DNA of 64,000 bases from NCBI RefSeq assembly GCF_004134945.1, contig NZ_SBAP01000004.1, forward strand, positions 44,209-108,208, written 5' to 3'. A program made the position numbers and the translations under genes. Shown here one piece after another: positions 46,293-58,200 of this stretch (its first letter is position 1; each line of letters opens with the position of its first letter). The notes beneath the pieces are model-generated. The model had not been told where the DNA came from. It saw nothing but the letters and a program-made list of their open reading frames with translations, and made no database searches. This DNA comes from Fusobacterium_C necrophorum_A. Lineage in GTDB: Bacteria > Fusobacteriota > Fusobacteriia > Fusobacteriales > Fusobacteriaceae.

Positions 46293-49200
46293 CTATTTTT
46301 TAGTTCGAATCGGTTTTCTATTCGGTAGTGCCGGTTTCATGGGTGTCTTTACTCCTTTTGGCGGTAAAGCCGGTCTTTGAAGGGAATTCAGATTTTCATA
46401 AATAGTTTCTTCCGAAACTTCACTATTTTTTCTTCCGACTTCAGCATAGTCACTTTCCACATGTCCGTTTCGTACTCTTCCGGAATTCGGGTTTCTAAAT
46501 TGTAAATCCGCATAGACAGGCTCTCCTGTTGATGGTGTTTGACTCGTTTGATTTACCACTCTGTCTACATAATAACCGTCTTTTACAAATCCCTTTTCTT
46601 GTGTTTGTAATGCTCTTGAATTGTTTGAAGACCCATTTTCTGCTCCTCTGTTTCCTTTTGATACGGGAATTGGTGGCAATGCTCTTGTCGGTGCTTCTAA
46701 ATATTCTTCTCTTTTTCCAACTTCAGCATAATCACTTTCCACATGCCCGTTTCGTACTCTTCCGGAATTCGGGTTTCCAAATTGTAAATCCGCATACACA
46801 GGCTCTCCTGTTGATGGTGCTTGACTGCTTTGATTTACCACTCTGTCTACATAGTAACCGTCTTTTACAAATCCCTTTTCTTGTGCTTGTAATGCTCTTG
46901 GATTGCTTGAAAGCTCATTTGCTGCTCCTCTGTTTCCTTTTGATACGGGAATTGGTGGCAACGGTTTATTTGGTGCTTCTGAATCTGCTGCTGCTTGCCC
47001 TCTGTTTCTTTTTTGCACTTGAGCATAAATAGGTTCCTGAGTATTGCTTATCTCTTGTCTTCTAGCAATTTTTGGGTTTACAACTTTTTTCGGTTCCGTT
47101 TTCTTTCCCTTAGTGACAACTTGTGCTTCTCTTCCTTGTTGAGATTTGATATACTCTTGTAACTCCGGATTTTTGAACGGATTCTCAATCACTTGATTTC
47201 CAATGATGAACTTTGTTTGTTCCATCGTCGGATCCTTTTTATACATTTCTCTCAAGCTTTTGGATTCCGAATCATGATAGTGTTTATCTCCCGGTGTAAA
47301 TGCTTTCTTAATATTCTCCAAGTTGACTTTCATATCTTTAGAAATATCGGCATTTCTGGTTACGATCTTATCCAACGGGAAGTAATGGGAAGTCGTTTCT
47401 TCTCCACCCAAGTGTTTAATCACAGGTCCTTTTTCCGTTTTTGATTTTTTAAACAGCTGCGGTAAAATTCGTTTTTCTCTGGCAACTCCGGAATCTCCCA
47501 TTTCTTCTGTTCGTTTTACTTCAGAAATTTCTAATGTCTTCAAAGGATTTTCAATAACATGATCTTTAATTGTAAATTTCAAATTAGGATTATCTTTATA
47601 GTTTTCATAAAGATATCTTAATTCTTTTGAAGTAACAGCATTGTAATGCTCACTTTCCGGATTGAAAACTTCTTTCAATCGATTCATATCAATTGTTGTT
47701 TTATCCTTATTAAATCTCATGGTATCCGTTGCCAAGCCATCTAAAGAGAAGTATAATTGTCCTCCTTCATCCAGCACTTTTTTTGCAATCAATTTCGTTT
47801 TTTCCGCAAAAAAGTCCATTCTGGCATCATTCAAAGATTTTTTAATTTGATTGTACTCTCGAATTTCTTCATTTTGTTTTGCTGTATAATTTGGAGATTC
47901 TGTCGGTTCATCTAAATCAAGATCTTCATTCTTTTTCAAAGACTCCGTTAAATCTCTTTCTCTTTGGTTTAAATCATCCATACGTTTTAAGGAATCCTTA
48001 ACCGTTTCATTTTGCAATAATTCCGTTAAAATTCTCTTATTATCCTCCGTATTGGCTTTATTAATCCTATTTAAAGAATCACTGACAGCACTGTCCATAT
48101 TCGGATCTCGATAATTTACAATTCTGTCAATTTCCTGTTCGGATAATTTTCCGGACTTTACCTTATTTGCAAGTTCTGATAATCTTGAAAATTCAAATCC
48201 TAAATTCAACTCTCCGATATAGCTGTCCGCAATAATTGGATTTTTCTTTTCCTTATCCGCCTTATTCGCTTTTGTCAGTAATTCTTTTCTTCCGTCTTTC
48301 AATCCGTAAATTAAAGCACTGTCTCCAAAAGCGGCTCCGGTTTCTCTGCTAGCTTCCAAATTTTTATTCTTTGAAGGAAGGTGCACAATCTCTTCAATCT
48401 TCTTAGTAGGTCCCGTATATCCTTTGTCAACTAGTTTACTTAGCTGTTCTCCTAACTTATGTCCTGAGATAAAAGCTTCTCTTTCCAACGGTTGATTTTT
48501 GTAAGCAGAGAAATTGCTTAAATCGGAATTGATATAATACGTTTCATTCAAAGCCATCAAATCTGCATCCTGTTTCATATGTTCCGGTAGTTTTCTGTCT
48601 TTGTTTCTTGTAATTTGCGCTTGATCATGATGGGTTAACTCATGAACAATCGTATCCAAAATTTCCTTATTATTTTTCTTCTTCGTTCGAAGGAAACTCA
48701 AAAGAGGAACCGCATTCATGTTGACTTCATTGTCTGCATAATGCCCCTGTTTCATAGATAACGGTCCTCGCTCCGTATTTAAGACAACTGCCGCTCGTTT
48801 TCCGTCAATTCCCGTTACTTCTTTCAAGGAATCATGTTTCGCACTTTCCACCATCTTGAATAATTTCTTAATTCCTTCTTCATTTCCTGATAATTTTTGT
48901 TTCATTAAATCATGGAATTCTTTATTGGAATCCAATTTTTCCACAATTTTTTGATTGATTTCTTCTCTGGTCTTAACGTATTCTTGGTCAAATTGAATTT
49001 TCTTCAAAATTTCTCCCATATTTTTTACATTCTTTCCTTCAAATCCTTCAATCATATCAGGTCGATGAATTTTCGTTCCAAGTTCTACCGCCTTCTTTCT
49101 CAATGCGGTAGCATCCTCGACACTTAATCCGTAAGCCAATTCTTTCACGGCTTTTAACATATGCTCTTTTGGAATCCTATCTGCATTTTCCGCCAACAGC

Positions 49201-52200
49201 TTTAACTTTTTCTCCGCTTCTTTTGCAGTATCTCTGTCTTTCGCTTTTTGTCTGGCTTCTTTAAACAGTTGCTCTTGTTCCTGTTTGCTTAACTTTTTAG
49301 GAACATAATTCGCAGTTCCGGAATCCTTTCCATTTTCCTCTGATATTCCTCTACGTGCTCTTTTAAAACGATTCGCTTTATTTTCCACTTGTCCATTAAT
49401 TTTATTAACCAAATTTTGGGTTTCTTCAACACCACTTTTGTAAGTATATTGCTTCAAGATGTTATTCAAAATATCCAAGTTTTGTTCAGCCTTTGTAGAT
49501 TTCTCAGATGTTGTAGCGACCGCTTCTTTTAACTTTAATTCGGATTTTGGAATATTTGTCTCTCCTAAAGCCTCCAAGGAATCCTTTTTCGCCTTAGAAA
49601 TGACTCCAATCAGATCTTTTATTTTTTCGGCATCTCCATTTAAATCACCATTCATTAATTTTTTGAATTCAGAATTTTTGGATAAGTTTTCTAATAATTT
49701 TTCGTCGGCATTTTTTCTAAAATTATTATATGTATCGGTAAACTCTGATTCATAATTCTTTTTCGCTTTGTTCTCTAATTTCTTTCTTTCCTTCTCACTG
49801 ATTGGTTTCGGTTTATAATCAGTATTTCCAAAGGAAGTAGAAGAATCTTGATACACCTCTTTCATAAGTCTTTCGCTTAAAGTATCCCCTGCATGGAAAG
49901 CATCACTTTCTAGCGGTTGTTTCTTGTAATCCTTTCCTTTTTGAATGTAAAGGTCTTGATTTAAAGAGAATATATTCGCATCTGATTCTAAAGATTTTTT
50001 CAAGTTTTCATTATTTCTATTTTCAGCAAGATGAGCTTGATCATGGTGTGTCAATTCATGTATTATGGTATTCAATAATTCTTTATTTTGATCCAACTTA
50101 TCTTTGGATTTAATTGGAGCAACATCATTCATTCTTACTAAATCTCCATCATAATCTCCATGAATATGTTTATGTTTCTTAGGATCTGATAATATTTCTA
50201 ATTTAGGGACTGAAATATCCACTCCACTTACTTCTTTAAATGCTTGTGTTTTTGCTTCAGAAACAATGTTAAACAGTTCTCTTAATTTATTTTGATCTCC
50301 TTTCAGTTCAGTATTCATAAGTTCTCCAAATCTGGAATTTTCTTTCAATTTTTCAAAGATTTTTTGATCTACATCTTTTCTAAATTGTCCATATTCATCA
50401 CTTAATGGTGTCTTATTAAATACTTTTCCTATCTCACTTCTTTCCGCCACAGTTAATTTTTTACTGTCAAAGGTATCCGGTGCCACGATTTTAGAACCGT
50501 CTTGCACAGATTTGTTAACTAAGGCTACAACTTGATCATTGCTATATCCATCTCTTAACTCATTTAATTTAGAAATCAATGCTTCTCTTGGAATATTGTT
50601 CTCATCATTAGCAATCTTCTTTAATTTGTGAACTGCTTCTTTATGAGGATCTCTCTTTTCCGCTTCTCTTCTAATCTTATCAAAGAAAGCATCTCTTTCC
50701 TTCTCACTGATCGGTTTCGGTTTATAATCAGTATTTCCGAAGGAAGTAGAAGGATCTCGATATACCTCTTTCATAAGTCTGTCACTTAATCCATCTCCTG
50801 CATGGAAAGCATCTCTTTCTAACGGTTGATTTCTATAACCTTGATAAGTTTTATGATCCCCGTTAAAGTCTACATATAGATCCTGATTGATTCCAAACAA
50901 TCTGGCATCCGTTTGTAAATCTTTTTTCAACGCCGGATTATCCTTATTTTGAGCAAGGTATGATTGATCGTGATGAGTTAACTCATGAATGATAGTATTC
51001 AACAAGTCCATATTGTTTTCCCTCTTATCTACTCTTTTTTTGTTCGTAGGAGGCACTATATTCAGATTGACTTCATCATTTAAATAATACCCATGGGTAT
51101 GTACTTTTTTATTCGATTCATCTTTTAAAATCAATTTAGGAGTTTCGATATCTACCCCGATAACCTCTTTAAATGCTGCTTTCTTTGCTTCTACAACTTG
51201 ATTGAACAATTTTTGAATTCCTTCTCTGTTTCCTGCAAGTTCTTTATTCATAATCTCTTTAAATTCAGGATTTTTACTTAAAGTTTCAAAAATCTTATTA
51301 TCGATTTCTTTTCTTGCCTTATCGTATTGAGGATCAAATTGTAATTTATGGAAAATTTCTCCCAAATCCCTACGTCCTTCTTTGACTTTGCTTCTATCCA
51401 GTGTATCCGGAGCAACGATTTTAGTTCCGTCTTCCACAGAACGATTCACTAATTTCAAGACATCGTCATTGTTATATCCATATGTATACTCTTCTAATTT
51501 CTTCAAAACATGTTCTTTCGGAATATCATTCGGATCTTGAGCTATTTTCTTAATTTTATTCATTGTTTCTTTATGAGGATCTCTCTTCTCCGCTTCTCTT
51601 TTAATCTTATCAAAGAAAGCATCTCTTTCCTGCTCTGTCAATTTCTTAGGTACATAGTTGGTATTACTTACTGATGTATCAGTGATAGTTAGCTTATCGA
51701 CAGCTTCCGCATGTAATTTATTTTCAAGTTGTCTATGATATGTATTTTCTCCCAAAGAAATTGTATCTAATTGAGATTCCGGAACAATGACTCTTCCTAA
51801 TTCATCCACATGAACTTTATCCTTGTTTTTGGAATTTCTAGGAGGTAATTGCGGTGCTTCCATATTACTTGGTCTTATTTGTGAAGTAGAGGAATCCGCA
51901 GCTTCCGCTGTCAATGCTCTTTTTTTTCTGGATTTTCGTAATGTCGATGTTTGTCTTCCTGCTTCATTCTCGGATGTTCCACTTCTTGGAATAACGTTCG
52001 GTAACTCTTCGTAATCTGAATCTCCAACTGTTTTAGAACGAGGTCGGATTGCTTCCGTCTCTGAATTCGGCTCTCCTTTAATTGTAGAATATGGGCTTTC
52101 CTGATCTACTAGAGATTTTCTGTTTATAGAGTTGGATCCTAGTTCGCTACTATCCGTTCGAACTTGCTCCGCAGTATTTTTACCTTGATTTGTTCTAGGA

Positions 52201-55200
52201 GTTAATACTCCTTCTGCTTCTCCCGTTGCACCTGTTCGTTTTACCGTTGCATAAGTTTCATCATCGATATGTACCGTTGTCTTAGGTCCGAATTTTTCAG
52301 TCAATTCTTTATCCCTCTTCTGATTGATTTCTTCCGGAGTCGGCTTTCTCTTAGTGTTAGGGTTTATCTTCGCATAAATATCCCCAGTGGTAGAATTTTC
52401 ATCTGCTACGGATCTTCTTACTCTAGAATTTCGTGCTCCCCTATCTTCCGTTCCAAAATCCGGTAATTGTTCATAATCTCCGGAATTTCCTCTATTAGAA
52501 CGAGGTTGAATTCCTCTGTTTTCTTCTATCGTTGCATATGGACTTTCAGGTCTTTTTCTTGAAACTTCTTCAGGTTGATTCGGTGTTTCCGGTAACGGTC
52601 TCTTAGCAAGTGCTTTTCTATTTTGTGGAACAGTTCCGTTATCATCAATTACAGAATACGGATTTGCTTCCGTTTCTCGTTTCTTTCTAACAGATTTTTT
52701 AAGATCTTCTGAATTTTGTGCTCTTCCCAACAATGAATAGATTCCTTCTCCTGCTGCTTTGGAATAAATATCGTCATCCTTTCCTCTCCTTTGTTTATTG
52801 ACAGTTGCATAAAGAGGAGCTTCCTCTGATATTCTCGATCTTCCTAGCAATGAATAGATTCCTGATGCTCCGACAGTTGAGTAAGTAGAATCTGAATTTT
52901 GATTTCTTGCCGGAATTGTTTCATAAATTCTATCTTCAGAAAGGCTGATTCTTCTTCTGATTGAATTTGGAAGTTCCGGTAACGGATCTTTTGGATTTCT
53001 TCTAATTCCCATTCCGTATATGTCATTTTCTTTATATCTAATTCCCTCTCCTACTCCCGGTCGTTGAGCAAAAGAATACACATTTTCCGGTCCTCGTCTT
53101 GAATAGATCTCTTCTATTCTTTGTCTAATTTCTGGAATTGTTTCATAAACTCTATTTTCAGAAAGAGTCGTTGTTCTTCTTCCCGTATTTGGAAGTTCCG
53201 GTAAGGAATCGCTCGGATTTCTTCTAATTCCTGTTCCATACAATTCATTTTCTTTGTACTTGATTCCGTTTCCTGCATCTACTTGAGGTCGTTGAACAAA
53301 GGAGTAAGTATTTTCCGGTCCGACTTTTGAGTAAGTAGGATCCGAATTTTGATTTCTTGCCGGAATTGTTTCATAAATTCCATCAGAAACCTCATTTGAT
53401 TTCCTCATTCCAGGTACTTCCGGTAACGGATCGTTTGCATTTCTTCTAGGTCCTCTTTCATATATGTCATTTTCTTTGTACCTAATTCCTTCTCCTGCTT
53501 CTGCTCCCGGTTGTTTTACAAAGGAGTAAGTATTTTCCGGTCCTCGTTTTGAGTAGATATCTTCGAATCTTTGTCTGTTTTCCGAAATTGTTTCATAAAT
53601 TCTTTCTTCGGAAGGACTTGTTATTCTTCTTGATTCATTTGGAACTTCCGGTAACGAATCGCTTGGATTTCTTCTGTTTCCTGTTCCATACAATTCATTT
53701 TCTTTATACTTAATTCCTTCTCCCGCTTCCACTTGTGGTCGTTGAGCAAGGGAATAAGTATCGTCATTAGTTCCTTTTCTTTCTTTATTAACAGTTGCAT
53801 AAGTAGCATTTTCATCCGTTGTTTTTGGTTTTCCGGCTAATGAATACGTATTTTCCGGTCCAACTTTTGAGTATGTAGGATCTGAATTTTGATTTCTTGC
53901 CGGAATTGTTTCATAAACTCCGTCTTCGGAAGAACTCTTTGTTTTTCTTGCCGTATTTGGAGCTTCCGGTAACGGATCGGTTGCATTTCTTCTGCTTGCT
54001 GCTCCATCTTCTGCTCCTGCTCCCGGTTTTTGGGCAAGGGAATATGCTCCTTCCGGTGCAAGTTTTGAATAAATATCTTCTGCAGAGTCTTGTTGTCTTC
54101 TTGTTGGTGTATTCGCTTCGTCGGAGTTGGAAGCTCTTCTGGAAGAAGAAGCGTTATCTGAAGTGGAAGCATGAGCTCTTACTTTTTGAACGACATTCTT
54201 CACGGCTCCTTTAACAGCTCCCGCAATCTTTTTCGTATCGTTTACTGAGAAACTTAAATTAGCACTTCCTCCTTTTTCAAATTCATCTCTTACTACTTCC
54301 GTTTCGTCTATTCTACTTGTTTTTAGAGAGTCAATATCACTTTCTTTTCCATTTTGGATAACCTTCTTAGCAGAAATATTTTCCTTATGGAAAGAAAGAA
54401 CAGAATTGGATTTTACTTCTCGATTTCTCTTATCTCCAATTTCAAGGTCCATTCCGATTTCACCGGTCAATCCGGCAGAACCTCCTACAACAGCTCCACC
54501 TGATTTTTCATAGGTAGTTCTATCTTTTGTACGGATCTCTCCTTTTACGTCAAGATTTCCTTTCTTCGTGTCAGAACCGACAGTAGCGGAATCGACATCC
54601 AAATCACCACCAACTTCAATATCCATACGCTTACCGGCTGTGAATCCTGTTCTTTCTGTAATTTTTTGTCCTTCTTTCCACAAATAACCTCCACCGGCTG
54701 ATATGTTTCCAAGTGCTGTTGCTATTGTATTGGAAGAGACTCCAACAGAACCGCTCGCTCCGGCATTTGCTTTGATTTTTTCTTCCTTATACTCGTCCAC
54801 TTCACTTTTTACTGTCAACTTTCCGCCAACTTTTACAGCTGCTGTTTCTTCTGCTCTAACGTTGGCTCCTTTAACCTCTGTATTTTTTTTGGAACGAACT
54901 TCAAGATTGTTTGCTTGAATATTTGAATTTTCATTTGTAGTGCTACTGGATTTCTCTGTTTCGTAGTTAGCAGATCCTCCTATTCCTACTGTGGTATTTC
55001 CACCGGAAACAGCTCCGAACCCGGCACTTTCTTGTAAATGGACTGTTGCTCCAAGTTGATGTCCTTCTCTCTTTTCAGTTCTCTTTCCTCCGGAAACTTT
55101 AATATCTCTTTCAGAATCCAATGTAATTTTATCTTTTGCTTTGATGTCTACATTCTTTAAGTTAATATCTTCTTCTGTAGAACGAATTCTGATCTTTCCT

Positions 55201-58200
55201 CCTGAATGAACCTTATTTCTTGTATCTTCTTCTACCTCCGACTTGGACTTGTTGAAAGAGAAATTAATGGATTGTTTGGATTGTGCTCCCGCAAGGTCGT
55301 TAAACAGCAATCCTGTTGCGGCTCCAATTGCTTTCGCTGCAGCTAATCCTTTATTTAATTCTCCTTTTTTACTGTCATCCGCAATTTCCTTTCCGACATT
55401 TGCAGCATCCAAAATACTACTTACCGTTCCACCACTTTGTTTTACGGATACTTCAAATCCGGTAGAACTTTCTCTTACCGTATTTTTCTGTTTTGTTGTC
55501 AATATTTTTTTCCCGGAGATATCAGTTTCTTCTTCCGAAGAAATGTCCGCTCCTCCGATATCGGTTTCTCCTTCGGACGAGACATATATATTTCTACCTT
55601 CAACCGTGGAATTTTCAAATTTCTTAACTTCTTTCTCAGTTTGTTGATAAGCAAGTTTTACTCCTATATCCCCTTCCGCTAAAGCAGAACTTTTACGACC
55701 TCCGCTGGTTCCTTGAGCCAATTTTTTGTTCTTATATTCATTGACAATAGCACCATCGGCTGTTTGTGCAGCACCATCGGCTTCTCCTTCCACACCGACT
55801 CCCGGAAGTCCTGCACTTCCGGATGCAGTAAATCCTACTGATGTCTTCGTTGTTTTTTCTTCATACGTTTCTTCCGCCGCTTCAAATTTGGTTTTTCCAC
55901 TATTGACATATACATTGTCCGCTTTTACCTTAGAGCCCTTAATTTTTCCTTCTTCCTCTGATTTTACGATGATATAGTCCTTTGCGTTTACATTAGAAGC
56001 TCTTCCTTTTGTGGCTTTTACAGATTTGTTTTCACTTTCCACTCCGAGAACTTGTGCTGACAATTTTGAACTTTCTTCCGAGGATTTTTCCGTTTCATTT
56101 TCGATTGTCACTCTCTTAGCGGTAAGATCAACTCCTTTTGCTGTTATATCGCTACCTTTTACCTTTAAATCTTCCTTTGCTTTTGCATAAACATACTTTC
56201 CTGCTTCAATGGAACTTGCGTTTGTTTCTTCGCTTTCCGCAGCTTTCTGTTCTGTACGATATTCCAGTAATCCTTTCGAATTGACTCCGTATCCTTGTTT
56301 ATTGACATTAACGGTTTTTTTCGTTTTGCTTGCTTCGATGTTGATTTTTCCGGCATCTATTTCTACATTTTCTTCCGCCTTAATCTTACTTCCTTTTACA
56401 TTAAGCTTGTCATCCGCTTCGACATAAACATTTTTTCCTTGAATATTGGATGCACGACTTGTCTCTTTACTTGTCGTTACCTCTTCCATCGAGTGACCTG
56501 CTTTTCCTACAACCTTACTATTGATATCCTTGGTAGAAGATTTTAATATTTCATCCTTAATATCAATGCTCTCTGCACGAAGATTTACATTGGATTTTGA
56601 TACAATGTCGGAAGCTTTGACATCAATGTTTCTGGCTGTAACATCTATATTTCCCATCGCTTTTAAATTAGCAAATTCTGAAATGACTTTTTTAGTTTCT
56701 ATGTCTAACTCTTTTCCCGCATAAATATCGGAATCAAACTCTTGATTACCTCTATTGACTAAGACATTCGCCTTCAGTTTTATATTCTTCACAGCATTGA
56801 TGGTTGAATTTTCATTTGTTACATTATCAGATTCCGCAAAAATGTTACCCCAAGCACCAATATTCGAAATTGCTTTGTCTTCTCGCATTCTGCTAAGATT
56901 ATGCAATTTGTCTGGTGGGAAATACATAACAGGAGTTAATACTTTTTCTCCTTCAATTTCCTTTTCGACATACCAAATAATGCTTCGATTCAATTCTTTT
57001 TGTTGTTGTTCCGTTAGAGGTTTTCCAATTTCCAAATTCAATCGCTTTGCTTCCTCTAAAGAATTTTCAAAGGCTCCCTCAATATATTCTTTATCCGGAG
57101 CTTGTTGATTATATGACTTCCATAAATTCGAAATCATATCATATTGATACTGAGAATCTCCTATTAATTTAGCATTCGGAATAGTTTTACCTTTGGATTT
57201 CAATCCTTCCACTAAGTAGTTATATCCTTTGTATTCCACTTTATCTTTGATAACATCGGAAGTTTTAAACAAGAATTCTTTGTTGTCTTTTACCTTCTCA
57301 TATTTACCATTTTGTTTTTGTAGAACATTTCTAAGTTTTGCATCGTTGTTATTCAATTGATACAGATCATCAATCGGTCTTTCATCTCCATCTTCAAGAA
57401 CCATTTGATAAATAGTATTTTCCTTTTTCTTCTTTCCTGCATATCCTTCTTTAATCACAGGAACTTCTTTTTTAGATTTCCAATCTTTTCCCAAAGTGGA
57501 AGCTAAGACTTCTTCCAGTTTCGGATCCTGAATTGTTTTTAATTTCTCAAAGTATTCTTTTCTTTTCTTAGGATCTTTTTCTCGAAGAAGAGCCAGTACT
57601 GATATCTTTCTGGAATTTACTCCATCCACAACGGCATTTTCTCCCAAGATCGTTTGATCTCCAATCATTACCACTTTTGCATTGAATAGGGCATCTTCAA
57701 TTTTTCTTGCTTCTTGATCAACTTTCGGTTTCTCTTTTTTCCATTGTTCTATCGAAACATTTTCTACAATAGAGGAGTTTTCAATATCTCCTTCTACAAA
57801 AATATTCTTGGAAGAATCAATCTTCGCACGATTATCCGCGGAATAATACTCGATGGCTCCTCCCGATTTTAAATCCGGAATGTCATCCTTTGCCTTCCAA
57901 TCCGCTCCCAATGCGAGATTTAAAATTCTATCCAATTCCGGATCATTCAATCCTTTTAACAGATTGAAGTATTGATGTCTCTTTAATTTATCCTTTTCTT
58001 TCAATAAATCAAACAAGGAAGCCCCTTCTACATCCACACCGGAACTAAATTGACTTCTATCCACCAAAGAAGAAGTATTCCAAGCTAATTTTACTTTGAT
58101 TCCCTTTAATATATTTTCCAAGGTGCTGGCCGATGTTGTCGTCAAGTTATCGACGGAACCTTCCACATAAATATTTCCTTTTGCAGTAATGGAAGAATCT

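Noticed and set aside
45609..47200. Contact-dependent growth inhibition (CdiA/CdiI)
   Set aside because: No VENN motif, no toxin-like tip after the stalk, and the following gene is a signal-peptide barrel, not a small cytoplasmic immunity protein.
53621..54172. Minus-strand out-of-frame open frames under tyrosine array I
   Set aside because: They are alternative-frame shadows of the repeat units, with Lys/Gln-rich low-complexity translations and no start signals.
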